A stretch of 38,129 nt of DNA, from contig JAISCS010000019.1 of assembly GCA_031265365.1 (NCBI GenBank), positions 1 through 38,129 on the forward strand, given 5' to 3'. Shown here one piece after another: positions 9,979 through 19,628 of this stretch (its first letter is position 1; every line of letters begins with the position of its first letter). The DNA comes from Verrucomicrobiales bacterium (GTDB lineage: Bacteria > Verrucomicrobiota > Verrucomicrobiia > Methylacidiphilales > JAAUTS01). The position numbers and the translations under genes were made by a program. The notes under the pieces are model-generated. The model searched no databases, had not been told where the DNA came from, and worked only from the letters and a program-made list of their open reading frames with translations.

Positions 9979-10059
9979 GAAAATTGGATAATATTGCGGG
10001 AACTGTGATTACCGCGTTGCAGCACAACCGTTCTCTCTCTGCGTGAACTCCCGCCAATT

Positions 10060-13000
10060 ATGATTACCGAAGGCCAACTCGAACAACAATGTCTGCTATG
10101 GTTCCGCGAGGGCGGTTGGGAGACCGTGACGGGTTCTGACATCGCACCGGGTGGGGCTGCCGCTGAACGTGAGAATTACCGCGAAGTCGCGCTCACGCGG
10201 CGGTTCACGTGCGCGTTGAGGCGCCTCAATCCACAGGCGCCGCTGACGGTGATTGACGAGGTGGCGCAACGCGTGCTCAAGCCAGACCATCCCGCTGCCG
10301 GTCAGCGTAATCGTGAATTTCACCGCTTGCTGCTCGCCGGTGTGCCGGTGAGTTGGCGCGAGGGGGACGAGGTCAAACACGACGAGTTGCGGCTGGTTGA
10401 TTTCGCCAATCTTGACGCTAACGAATTTCTCATCGTCAGCCAGTTCACCGTCAAAGGACCAAGCAAGACGCGTCGTCCCGATATCGTCGTATTCGTCAAC
10501 GGACTGCCGCTGGCCATTATTGAATTGAAAAATCCCGCTGACGTTCAGGCTGACATTTGGCAAGCGTGGCAGCAACTGCAAACTTACAAAGAGGAAATCC
10601 CCGACCTGTTCAATTACAACGAGGCGCTCATCGTCAGCGACGGTCTCATGGCGCGCGTCGGCTCGCTCACCGCTGACCGTGAGCGATTCATGCCGTGGCG
10701 CGCGCGCAAGAACGAGCACGACAAGCCGTCGGTGGAGTTTGAAATTGAAAATGTCGTGCGCGGCTTTTTCGACCGCGAGTTATTTCTCGACTATCTCAGG
10801 TATTTCGTTTTGTTCGAGCAAAGCGGCGACCGCATGGTAAAAAAAATCGCCGGTTATCACCAATTCCACGCTGTCCGTGAGGCGGTGCGCGTGACGTTGA
10901 TTGCGTCGCAAGCGACCGAGACGGTCAGTGTCAACGAGGGAGAACGCGCCGTTTACGGTCGGGAAGTCACGCCCGGTTCGCGCAAGGCGGGCGTGGTGTG
11001 GCATACGCAAGGTTCCGGCAAGAGTATTTCAATGGTGTGTTATGCCGGCAAGCTCATTCGCCGGCCGGAGATGAAAAATCCGACGCTGGTGGTGGTGACC
11101 GACCGCAACGCCCTTGACGGTCAGCTGTATGAAACTTTCTGCGCCGCGCAGGAGTTGCTCGGGCAGACGCCGGAGCAGGCTGACAGTCGCGAGGAGTTGC
11201 GCGAGAAACTTTCCTCGCGACAGGCGGGCGGCATTATTTTCACCACGATTCAAAAATTCGCGCTGACCGAGGGCGAGTGGCGGCATCCCTTGTTGTGCGA
11301 CCGCGAGAATGTGGTCGTGATTTCCGACGAGGCGCACCGCAGCCAGTACGGGTTCAAGGCGAAGCTGAACGCCAAGACCGGCCAATACGCGCACGGTTAC
11401 GCCCGGCATTTGCGCGACGCGCTGCCGCTGGCGTCGTTCATCGGTTTCACCGGCACGCCGTTGTCCCGTGACGACCGCGACACCCGTGCGGTCTTCGGCG
11501 ATTATGTGAGCGTCTATGATATTCAGGACGCTGTGGATGACGGCGCGACGGTCGGCATTTTTTACGAGAGCCGCCTTGCCAAGCTCGATGTCAACAACGC
11601 TGAGATTGAGCGGCTCAGCGCCGAGGTTGAGGAAATTGTCGAGGCTGAGGAAGATGCTGTCGCGCGTGAAAGAACCAAAAGTTCATGGGCGACGTTGGAA
11701 AAACTTGTCGGCACGCGGGAGCGCATTGAGGAAATCGCCGCTGACCTTGTGCGGCATTTCGAGTCACGGTCAGCGGTGCTTGAGGGCAAGGCGATGATTG
11801 TCGGCATGAGCCGCGAAATTTGCGCGCGGCTGTACACCGCGATTGTGCAACTGCGCCCCGCGTGGCATGACGCTGACATTGAGAAAGGCGCGATTAAAGT
11901 CGTGATGACCGGCAGCGCCGCTGACCCTGAGTCGCTGCGCCCGCACTTCACCATCAAGCGCGAGAAAAAGCGGCTCGAAAAGCGGTTCAAAAATCCCGAC
12001 GACCCGCTGCGACTGGTGATTGTGCGCGACATGTGGCTAACCGGTTTTGACGTGCCGTGCTGCCACACGATGTATGTGGACAAGCCGATGCACGGGCACA
12101 ATCTCATGCAAGCCATCGCCCGCGTGAACCGTGTGTTCAAGGACAAACCTGGCGGTCTCGTGGTGGATTACATCGGCATCGCCGGCGACCTGAAAGCGGC
12201 GCTCAAGATTTATACCGACGCCAACGGTCGCGGTCAGCCCAGCCGTGGTATCGAGGAATTTCTCAACGTATTGCATGAAAAAATGGACGCCTGTCGCGGC
12301 TTGTTCCACGGTTTTGACTACACCGCGTACCGTGCCAAGCCCGCGCCGCTGCTGGTGCCGGCGGCTAATCACATCCTCGGTTTGCCGGACGGCAAACGGC
12401 GGTTTCTCGACTTGGTCACCGCCATCACCCGCGCTTTTGCGCTCTGCGGCACGCTCGACGAGGCGGCGAAACTGCGAACGGAGATTGCCTTTTTCTCGGC
12501 GGTAAAGTCCGCCATCGTCAAGTACACAACCGTGGAACGCAAACTTACCGACGCTGAAAAACATTCCGCGCTGCGGCATATTCTCGACAACGCCTTGGTT
12601 TCCGGCGGGGTGGAGGATATTTTCAAACTTGCCGGTTTGGACAAGCCTGAAATCGGATTGTTGTCGGAAGAATTTCTTGCGGAAGTTCGCAATATGCCGC
12701 ATAGAAATCTCGCGGTGGAATTGCTGGAAAAATTGTTGCGCGACAAAATCAAGGCGCACGCGCGCACCAATGTCGTCTTGCAAAAGAAATTCAAAGACCG
12801 TTTGAATGAAGCCTTGCGCAAATATCATAACCGCGCCATCGAAACCGCGCAAGTAATTGAGGAACTCATCCAACTCGCCGGGGATTTCAAGGCGGCAATC
12901 AATCGCAACGAGCAACTCAAACTCAGTCCCGACGAGGTCGCTTTTTATGACGCGCTCGCCGAAAGGCCGGAAGTTTTGCGCAAGATGGGCGACAATACAC

Positions 13001-13209
13001 TCAAGAAACTCGCCGCCGAACTTACCGAGCAACTCCGCAGAAGTACCACCGTGGATTGGCAAGTACGTGAAAACGTGCGAGCCAAAATGCGCCTCTTGGT
13101 CAAGCGACTGTTACGCAAATACAAATACCCGCCCGAAGGGCAGGAAGCCGCCGTCGCGCTAGTGCTGCAACAAGCCGAGGCGCTGGCGGATGACTGGTCG
13201 GCAAAATAA
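10060..13209 (+). CDS. hsdR: Type I restriction endonuclease subunit R
   Basis: ARRPDIVVFVNGLPLAIIELKNPAD nuclease motif, HTQGSGKSISM Walker A, SDEAHRSQYG, FTGTPL and AIARVNRVF helicase motifs. Confidence 0.97.
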   Translation: MITEGQLEQQCLLWFREGGWETVTGSDIAPGGAAAERENYREVALTRRFTCALRRLNPQAPLTVIDEVAQRVLKPDHPAAGQRNREFHRLLLAGVPVSWREGDEVKHDELRLVDFANLDANEFLIVSQFTVKGPSKTRRPDIVVFVNGLPLAIIELKNPADVQADIWQAWQQLQTYKEEIPDLFNYNEALIVSDGLMARVGSLTADRERFMPWRARKNEHDKPSVEFEIENVVRGFFDRELFLDYLRYFVLFEQSGDRMVKKIAGYHQFHAVREAVRVTLIASQATETVSVNEGERAVYGREVTPGSRKAGVVWHTQGSGKSISMVCYAGKLIRRPEMKNPTLVVVTDRNALDGQLYETFCAAQELLGQTPEQADSREELREKLSSRQAGGIIFTTIQKFALTEGEWRHPLLCDRENVVVISDEAHRSQYGFKAKLNAKTGQYAHGYARHLRDALPLASFIGFTGTPLSRDDRDTRAVFGDYVSVYDIQDAVDDGATVGIFYESRLAKLDVNNAEIERLSAEVEEIVEAEEDAVARERTKSSWATLEKLVGTRERIEEIAADLVRHFESRSAVLEGKAMIVGMSREICARLYTAIVQLRPAWHDADIEKGAIKVVMTGSAADPESLRPHFTIKREKKRLEKRFKNPDDPLRLVIVRDMWLTGFDVPCCHTMYVDKPMHGHNLMQAIARVNRVFKDKPGGLVVDYIGIAGDLKAALKIYTDANGRGQPSRGIEEFLNVLHEKMDACRGLFHGFDYTAYRAKPAPLLVPAANHILGLPDGKRRFLDLVTAITRAFALCGTLDEAAKLRTEIAFFSAVKSAIVKYTTVERKLTDAEKHSALRHILDNALVSGGVEDIFKLAGLDKPEIGLLSEEFLAEVRNMPHRNLAVELLEKLLRDKIKAHARTNVVLQKKFKDRLNEALRKYHNRAIETAQVIEELIQLAGDFKAAINRNEQLKLSPDEVAFYDALAERPEVLRKMGDNTLKKLAAELTEQLRRSTTVDWQVRENVRAKMRLLVKRLLRKYKYPPEGQEAAVALVLQQAEALADDWSAK

Positions 13210-13268
13210 TATTCATCAATCTTTGATGATGCCCAAGACAAAACTTCTCATACCACCGTCAGCGGCGT

Positions 13269-14048
13269 ATGCTTTGGCGCATGGGGTTTCCATTCGACAG
13301 CCCGTTTGATGTTACGGATGAAATTACTCTGGCGCGGGAATGTGTCGCTGATTGTCAGCGGAAAAGTCGGTGCGCTTTGTATTGTATTCTCACCTTTGCT
13401 TTGTGTGTCGCCGCCATGTCAGTCATTGGCGAGAGGGTGATACTCATCGGTCTGGCAGCGCTCATGGTCAGCGTGTGGTTTGCAGGCGCAACGGTTATTC
13501 ATGGCATGGATTATTTGCTCAAGTATCGCCGCTCCAGGCAAGGTTTGTTTTCCATTCTGTGCCGGACAATATTTGGCGTATTGTGGATTATTTTATTTTT
13601 TAGTGCCTTGCTCATTCCGGCAACCGGACCTGGATTACACCCGCATAAACACATGGTTGATGTCTCCAATGCCAAGCAACTGGGATTTAGGCTTTTTGTT
13701 CATGCCAATGACAACAATGGCAAGTATCCCGATGACCTCGCTGCTTTTATTAAAACGGAATTTACCAAAAAAGAACTGGCATCTTCTGAAATCAAACGCT
13801 TGCTCTATCAAAAGGACGGCAAACAACTCCGCTGGATTCTCACGCCCAAATTGACCACTAGCGATAGCTCTAACGTCATCCTCTTGCGCTCCACAGAAAA
13901 ATTTGGCAACGGCAAGCATGAGGGTTTGGTGTACTTCACTCTCGGCATGGAAGCCGGATTTATCAAAGACCCTGACAGGCAAATCATCACCGTCAGCGGC
14001 ACGCCGATGTTTCGTCCCCGCGACACCGTCAGCGGCGGAACACGTTAA
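13269..14048 (+). CDS. Membrane protein with C-terminal NAKQLG..NNGKYP segment, unknown function
   Basis: Hydrophobic helices followed by VDVSNAKQLGFRLFVHANDNNGKYPDDL; similar segment in the ORF at 15929. The true start may be ATG 13281. Confidence 0.6.
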   Translation: MLWRMGFPFDSPFDVTDEITLARECVADCQRKSRCALYCILTFALCVAAMSVIGERVILIGLAALMVSVWFAGATVIHGMDYLLKYRRSRQGLFSILCRTIFGVLWIILFFSALLIPATGPGLHPHKHMVDVSNAKQLGFRLFVHANDNNGKYPDDLAAFIKTEFTKKELASSEIKRLLYQKDGKQLRWILTPKLTTSDSSNVILLRSTEKFGNGKHEGLVYFTLGMEAGFIKDPDRQIITVSGTPMFRPRDTVSGGTR

Positions 14049-14247
14049 ACGCCTCGTCCGCACCCTCGCGCTTGGCTTCTAGAACAATGCGGAGGAGTTT
14101 GCCCAACTCGCCATCGGGGAAACCTTTGTGCTCGAACCAGCACAAATACTCGGCGGGCAAGTCATACAAATGTCGTCCGGAGAATTTGCCGAACGGCATT
14201 TTCCAATCCCGCAAGTGTTCCCAATCTTTTCGCGCGGCTTCATCCAT
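14029..14247 (-). CDS. DUF3820-like small protein
   Basis: MPFGKFSGRHLYDLPAEYLCWFEHKGFPDGELGKLL matches the DUF3820 pattern. Confidence 0.75.
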   Translation of the reverse strand: MDEAARKDWEHLRDWKMPFGKFSGRHLYDLPAEYLCWFEHKGFPDGELGKLLRIVLEAKREGADEAFNVFRR

Positions 14248-14249
14248 AA

Positions 14250-15170
14250 TTATTCAAAGGCACTGATGACGGGCTTGCCCCAAAAACTTTCCGGCACCGG
14301 GACGCCTAACAACCACAGCGCCGTTGCCGCCGTGTCATAGGTCAGCACGGGGGCGCTGATGGTGACGCCGCGCCGCGCGCCCTTGCCCCACGCCACCCAC
14401 GGGATGTCAACGTCAGTGTGCTTGGAATTACCGTGCGTGCCGCGCGTTTTGCCGTCCTTGGTTTCGTTGTGCCCGCCATGGTCGGCGGTCAGGATGAACA
14501 CACTGTCAGCGGCGAGTCCGGCGCGCTCGACAGCGTCGCGTATCACCGTCAGCGCCGCGTCACAATCGGCGATGGCGCGGTTTTGCTCCGGCGAGCCGAT
14601 GCCGAATTTGTGCCCCGTGCTGTCAATTTCGGCGAAGTGGATGAAACACAAATGCGGTTCGAGCGGTCCTTCTGTTTTAGACATGGTAGTGATTCGCGTG
14701 GCAAAATTCCTGGCGATTTCCAGCGCGCTGTCACCGACATAAAAAACATCCACGCTGCCGGGCAACACCAAGTGCTTAAATTTTTCCTTGCCGACGAACA
14801 TCGCCGTCGTCAGCCCGCGCTCCTTCGCCAGACTGAACACCGTCGGCACGCTGACGGTGCCGCGTTCCGGCTGATAGTCATTCCAATCAACCTGATGCTC
14901 TTGGATGCCGACGCCCGTCAACATCGAGGTGTGCGACGGCAGCGTGATGCTCGGCACAATCGTGTACGCCCGCCAAGTCGCCGCGCCCTCGGCGAACATT
15001 TTTTTGAACGCCGGCGCGGGCTGGCCGCGAAGAATCTCCCCGCCGCCTTGGTCGAAGCTGATAATGAACACATGCTCTACCCGCCGCTCCGCCGCTGACA
15101 GTGAGCCGCCGATTAATCCCGTCAACAATGCCGTCACCGTCAGCGCCGCGATAAATTTGCCAGTTTTCAT
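14250..15170 (-). CDS. Secreted alkaline phosphatase / type I phosphodiesterase superfamily protein
   Basis: Signal peptide MKTGKFIAALTVTALLTGLIGGSLSA; FIISFDQGGGE, VPSITLPSHTSMLTG and LTADHGGHN motifs; ATG at 15170 overlaps the vapC-like stop (ATGA). Confidence 0.85.
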   Translation of the reverse strand: MKTGKFIAALTVTALLTGLIGGSLSAAERRVEHVFIISFDQGGGEILRGQPAPAFKKMFAEGAATWRAYTIVPSITLPSHTSMLTGVGIQEHQVDWNDYQPERGTVSVPTVFSLAKERGLTTAMFVGKEKFKHLVLPGSVDVFYVGDSALEIARNFATRITTMSKTEGPLEPHLCFIHFAEIDSTGHKFGIGSPEQNRAIADCDAALTVIRDAVERAGLAADSVFILTADHGGHNETKDGKTRGTHGNSKHTDVDIPWVAWGKGARRGVTISAPVLTYDTAATALWLLGVPVPESFWGKPVISAFE

Positions 15171-15553
15171 TTGGGCAATAAAAACGCGCGGGGGATACCT
15201 TCGTCCAGCGTCGCCAGTTGCGCGTGATGGACCGCGGCGACGGCTTGCAGGTGCCCGTCGCTGACTTGTTTGTGGTTTTTGACCCACGCGGGCAGAGCGT
15301 TGGCAAATTGGTTGTCGGGGACACGCCGGACGTTTGAGCGCGCGGCGAAATCAATCGCCAATTGTTTGGAAATGGGCAAATCCGTGTCATATAACTGGTG
15401 GGAAAGCCGGATGAAACCGGTCTCGCACGGCGGACACAACAGCATAATATCATTCTTATCGAGCTTGCTCATCCATTGTTTGACCCGTTGATGATGTTGG
15501 TGTCTGTTAATCAACAGGGCAAGCAGCACGTTGACATCCAACAGATAGGTCAT
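15167..15553 (-). CDS. vapC: PIN-domain toxin, VapC-like
   Basis: MTYLLDVNVLLALLINRHQHHQRVKQW N-terminal PIN motif; overlaps the AbrB-like ORF by 4 nt. Confidence 0.85.
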   Translation of the reverse strand: MTYLLDVNVLLALLINRHQHHQRVKQWMSKLDKNDIMLLCPPCETGFIRLSHQLYDTDLPISKQLAIDFAARSNVRRVPDNQFANALPAWVKNHKQVSDGHLQAVAAVHHAQLATLDEGIPRAFLLPK

Positions 15554-15852
15554 AGTAACCCTTTCCGCCGCAACTCCTCCACGTCCTCCTGCTCCATTTC
15601 TTCAAGCAATTCTCGCACACGCTTCGTTGTCAACATTGGGAAATCCTTGGGTACATCCAAGATAGACAAACCTGTTAGCTTATCTTTTATAATCCGGCAT
15701 TTATTTTTACGCCGCACCGGTTCCAACGTGACCGCGTCATTGTCCGTGAACGTAATGCGAAACCGTGCCCCGGGCTTTAACGCGGTGCGGCGGCGCACCG
15801 CTGACGGCACAGCGATGTAACCTTCCTCTGTGATTGTGGCGTAAGCAACCAT
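15550..15852 (-). CDS. vapB: AbrB/SpoVT-like antitoxin, VapB-like
   Basis: MVAYATITEEGYIAVPSAVRRRTALKPGARFRITFTDNDAVTLEPV swapped-hairpin fold pattern. Confidence 0.8.
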   Translation of the reverse strand: MVAYATITEEGYIAVPSAVRRRTALKPGARFRITFTDNDAVTLEPVRRKNKCRIIKDKLTGLSILDVPKDFPMLTTKRVRELLEEMEQEDVEELRRKGLL

Positions 15853-15928
15853 GCCATAACTATTCGCCCATTCCCCCAGGTTGGCAAGGGCTAATTTTGC
15901 TTGGCTCCCGCTAACAATGAACTAACAT

Positions 15929-16531
15929 TTGCCCATGACCGAATCCACCTCGCCGTCATTGCCGCCGGACAACAACCGCGCCAGCAAGCTCACCGTCAGC
16001 GGGTTGGTGTTAGGGGGGTTGGGATTATGTTGCGGATTGTTGACGGGATTTCCGGCGGCAATTTGCGGCATCATCAGTTTGTTCCGATTGAAAAAATATC
16101 CGGCGACTAAAAACTTGGTGATGATTATTATCACATTGTGTTTGTCATTCGCGTCCATTGTCACGACCGGTATTTGGGCGGGAATTGCCGTCATCGGTCA
16201 AAGGGCAATGCAAAACGCCGAGCAGACGAGGGATGTTGCCAACGCCAAACAAATCGGTGTGCTACTGACTATCTACGCCAAAGAGCACGATGGCAAATTC
16301 CCCGCTAACGAGGATGAGTTAAAAACCGCTTGCCCGGGCTGGTGGGCACTTTCCCTGACAAAAGAATACGTGGTTTTGACAGGTGTTGACACTAACGAAA
16401 AATGGCACTACTTCCTCAATCACACCATCGGCGACCCGCCAGACACTGTTTTGTTACAATCCGCTGACGGTCACGTCATCTTTACCGTCGGCGGCTCCAC
16501 CAAATATCTAAAACAACCGCGTCATCATTAG
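15929..16531 (+). CDS. DUF4190-like membrane protein with NAKQIG...DGKFP segment
   Basis: SGLVLGGLGLCCGLLTGFPAAICGIISLFRLKK followed by VANAKQIGVLLTIYAKEHDGKFPANEDEL. Confidence 0.65.
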   Translation: MPMTESTSPSLPPDNNRASKLTVSGLVLGGLGLCCGLLTGFPAAICGIISLFRLKKYPATKNLVMIIITLCLSFASIVTTGIWAGIAVIGQRAMQNAEQTRDVANAKQIGVLLTIYAKEHDGKFPANEDELKTACPGWWALSLTKEYVVLTGVDTNEKWHYFLNHTIGDPPDTVLLQSADGHVIFTVGGSTKYLKQPRHH

Positions 16532-16552
16532 CGTCGGCATGACGATTTTTTA

Positions 16553-17872
16553 TCACGAACTCGTGCGCGCCGTGTCCAGATATTGCAAAATCATTTCCGC
16601 TGATTTTTTGCCGGCACCCAAATTCGCCTCAAACACCCGCCGCGCCGCCGCGCCCCAGCGCGCGCGCGCGTCGGCATCCGCCAGCAGGGCGCTGACGGTG
16701 ACTTGCAACTCCGCCGCGTCGCGCACTTGAATCAACGCTTGCTCCCGCGTGAACAACGCCGCCAGTCGCGCGAAATTTCGCGTGTGCGGGCCGACCACCA
16801 CCGGCTTGCCCGCCCGCGCCGCCTCGATGAAATTTTGCCCACCACGCCCGCACAGGCTCTTGCCGACAAAATTCACCGCGCCCAGTTCGTACAAAGACCG
16901 CAGCACGCCGGTCAGGTCCGATAACAATACGTCCGGCGTCACCGTCAACGGCGCGTCGCCTGACAAGTCGCTCTGCCGCGCCACGCTGACGTTGAACTCG
17001 CGGCACAACGCCTCGATTTCCCCCGACCGCTCGACGTGTCGCGGTGCCAGCACCAGCCGTAAATCCGCGTGTTGCTTTTTTAGCGCGGCGAATAATTCCA
17101 GAAAAATCCGTTCCTCGCCCGCGAAGGTGCTGCCCGCCAGTAGCACACGGTCAGCGGCTCGCCAGCCCAGTCGCGCCCGCAATTTTCCCGCCAAATCCCC
17201 GTCCACCGCCGCCAGTTGCGCGACGTCGAATTTCATGCTGCCCGCGCTGAAAATCGTGTGCGCCGGGAAACCCGCGTCCGCCAGCCGCGCCGCGTCCTCC
17301 TCGTCCTGCGCCACCGTCAGCGACAGTTTGCCGAGGATGGACCGCAAAAATTTCCGGTATTTTTTGAACCGCGCGCAAGACCGGTCTGACAGGCGGGCGT
17401 TCAGCAGCCACACGGGGACGTCACGGCCAGCGGCTTGCCAGAGATAGTTCGGCCAGATTTCCTGCTCCATCAGCACCAGCAGGCGCGGCTTGATTTTGCC
17501 AAACGCGCGCCGCACCGGCAGCCACCAATCCAGCGGGTTGTAGAGCAAGACCAAATGGTCGTCCGCCAGCTTTTGCCCCACCTGCCGGCCCGTCACCGTG
17601 GTGGTGGTGATGACGATGTCGAGGTCGCGGCGGCGCGTCCGCAATTCCCGCGCTAGCACCGACGCGAGCATCATCTCGCCGACGCTGACGGCGTGAATCC
17701 AGACCGGCGCGCGCAACGCTGACAGTCGCGCGCGCAGTTCCGGCGAGTACCACGCCAGCCGCTCGCCGAACGCGCCGCTGACGTTCCCGCGCCGCCACAT
17801 CCGCCACAGGTAATACGGCGCGGCGAGCGCGCAGGCAAACGGGAAGACGAGGTTGTAGGCGAATCGCAACAT
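16553..17872 (-). CDS. waaA: 3-deoxy-D-manno-octulosonic acid transferase
   Basis: PVWIHAVSVGEMMLASVLAREL, TTTTVTGRQVGQKLADD, LVLMEQEIWPNYLWQA and VVGPHTRNF motifs. Confidence 0.93.
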   Translation of the reverse strand: MLRFAYNLVFPFACALAAPYYLWRMWRRGNVSGAFGERLAWYSPELRARLSALRAPVWIHAVSVGEMMLASVLARELRTRRRDLDIVITTTTVTGRQVGQKLADDHLVLLYNPLDWWLPVRRAFGKIKPRLLVLMEQEIWPNYLWQAAGRDVPVWLLNARLSDRSCARFKKYRKFLRSILGKLSLTVAQDEEDAARLADAGFPAHTIFSAGSMKFDVAQLAAVDGDLAGKLRARLGWRAADRVLLAGSTFAGEERIFLELFAALKKQHADLRLVLAPRHVERSGEIEALCREFNVSVARQSDLSGDAPLTVTPDVLLSDLTGVLRSLYELGAVNFVGKSLCGRGGQNFIEAARAGKPVVVGPHTRNFARLAALFTREQALIQVRDAAELQVTVSALLADADARARWGAAARRVFEANLGAGKKSAEMILQYLDTARTSS

Positions 17873-17935
17873 GCCGTTGATGATAAAACTCAAATCGCAA
17901 AACTCAAATCGCAAAAGTTGCCGCGCCGCTGACGG

Positions 17936-18634
17936 TCAGTTCCCGACAAAGGCGTCCATCACGCGGCCGAGGAATTGCTCCGCCGCGGCGGCGTGACGGT
18001 CAGCGCCGGCGCGAATTTCCGCCTCGGTCTGAATCCACGGGCCGCTGAGCTTGAAGTCGTCGCGACAGTCCTCAATCAGCGCGTCGAGGTCGCCGGGGCC
18101 GATTTCCAAATGAAATTGCAACGCGAGAATTTGCGCGCCGTAACTGAACGCCTGGCGCGGACACGCCGCGCTCGACGCCAACAATGTCGCGCCACGCGGC
18201 AAATCAAAATTATCGCCGTGCCAGTGCAGGACGCGCTGACCGTCAGGCAGCGCTGACAGTGACGAGTCCTTGGCGGCGGCGGTCATCGTCAGCGGATGCC
18301 AGCCGATTTCGTGAAACGGATTTTGATACACGCGCCCGCCGAGAATGTCAGCGAGCACTTGCGCGCCGTGGCAAATGCCCAGCACTTTTCCGCCGCGCGT
18401 GAGGAATTGCTCGGCAAATTTCCGTTGCGCCGGCAAACACGGATAATCGCGGTACTGATAAACATTCCTGGCACAACCCATGATGACCAGCACCTCAATG
18501 TCACCGTCAGCGGGCGGCATCTCGCCTCGCGCAAACCGCGTGCGGCTGACCGCGCGCCCGCGCCGCCGCGCCCAGCGCTCGATGTTGCCGCAACGCTCAT
18601 GCGGCAGGTGTTGGAAGAAATGGATGTTCGGCAC
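17936..18634 (-). CDS. Class I glutamine amidotransferase (GMP-synthase-like)
   Basis: VLGICHGAQVLADILGGRVY nucleophile motif and LQFHLEIG. Confidence 0.85.
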   Translation of the reverse strand: MPNIHFFQHLPHERCGNIERWARRRGRAVSRTRFARGEMPPADGDIEVLVIMGCARNVYQYRDYPCLPAQRKFAEQFLTRGGKVLGICHGAQVLADILGGRVYQNPFHEIGWHPLTMTAAAKDSSLSALPDGQRVLHWHGDNFDLPRGATLLASSAACPRQAFSYGAQILALQFHLEIGPGDLDALIEDCRDDFKLSGPWIQTEAEIRAGADRHAAAAEQFLGRVMDAFVGN

Positions 18635-18704
18635 GCTGATAGTGAAGCAAGTTTTACGCCAAAAATCAGTGACAATTTGCGTCCGGCCGTGGTTAAATCA
18701 GTTC

Positions 18705-19049
18705 ATGCCTGTGCTCAAAATCACCACCAACGTCACCGTCAGCGCTGCGAGCAAAACGGAAGTGCTCAAAGCCGCATCGCGCCTCGCGGCGAAGGAACTC
18801 GACAAGCCGGAAGGTTACGTCATGGTCAGTGTCAGCGACGGCGCGGCGCTGTTGTTCGGCGGCAACGACCAGCCGTGCGCGTTTGTCGAGTTGTTCAGCC
18901 TCGGCTTGCCGGAGGAACGCGCGCCGCGTTTGTCCGCCATGCTCAGCGGCTTGTTGAAAGAATCGTTCGGCCTTGACCCGCGCCGCGTGTATGTCAGGAT
19001 GTCCGACCACCCCGCGCATTTGTGGGGCTGGAACGGGGAGGTGTTTTGA
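18705..19049 (+). CDS. MIF-family tautomerase-like protein
   Basis: MPVLKITTNVTV N-terminus with Pro1; YVMVSVSDGAALLFGGNDQPCAFVEL..; VYVRMSDHPAHLWGWNG C-terminus. Confidence 0.85.
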   Translation: MPVLKITTNVTVSAASKTEVLKAASRLAAKELDKPEGYVMVSVSDGAALLFGGNDQPCAFVELFSLGLPEERAPRLSAMLSGLLKESFGLDPRRVYVRMSDHPAHLWGWNGEVF

Positions 19050-19133
19050 TTGAAGACTAACGCCTTTTATGGACATGAAAAAAATGATGAAATAAAAAAT
19101 TTGTCAAAAAAATGAAGACTGCCCCCTTTCCCA

Positions 19134-19610
19134 ATGAAAGTTATACTTAATATTTTATATATTTGCTATTGTGTATTTTTAGTAGTGTTATGTGCTTTTG
19201 TTTTATGGTTAGTTTTAAGATGGGCATTGCCAATCCGAGCACAGGAAATGCCAGGGACATATATAGCATGGCTACCTGATAATCATGGTAAGGATATCTT
19301 GATTTTGAAAAGAAACGGTTCTTTTCTACAGGAAATTTATATAAATGATAAAGTAATTAAATCCGAGGGAAGGTGGGAACTTAGTAAAGATTTTGGTTGG
19401 ACATGCATCATTCTAAAAAATATTTGTAATGTTTTAACTATAGAGGATAAGATCAAGTCAAATTATGATGAAATAGAAAAAAAAACTAACATCGCTCTAC
19501 CAGTTTCAAGAAATTTTGTTACAGGGAACCCGCATATTGAAATGAGTTTAAATCTGGAAGTCTATTATGGAAAAATATCATCGTCAGCGGCCAATGTTGG
19601 TCACAAATGA
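19134..19610 (+). CDS. Hypothetical membrane-anchored protein, low GC
   Basis: ORF with one N-terminal hydrophobic segment; AT-rich compared with its neighbours. Confidence 0.5.
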   Translation: MKVILNILYICYCVFLVVLCAFVLWLVLRWALPIRAQEMPGTYIAWLPDNHGKDILILKRNGSFLQEIYINDKVIKSEGRWELSKDFGWTCIILKNICNVLTIEDKIKSNYDEIEKKTNIALPVSRNFVTGNPHIEMSLNLEVYYGKISSSAANVGHK

Positions 19611-19628
19611 AAGCTGACATCTTTTATT

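Noticed and set aside
4549-13209. Dispersed motif as the recognition site of the local type I RM system
   Set aside because: Type I sites are bipartite with 5-8 nt gaps, and a restriction target would not be expected to be enriched; not supported, though methylome data could test it.
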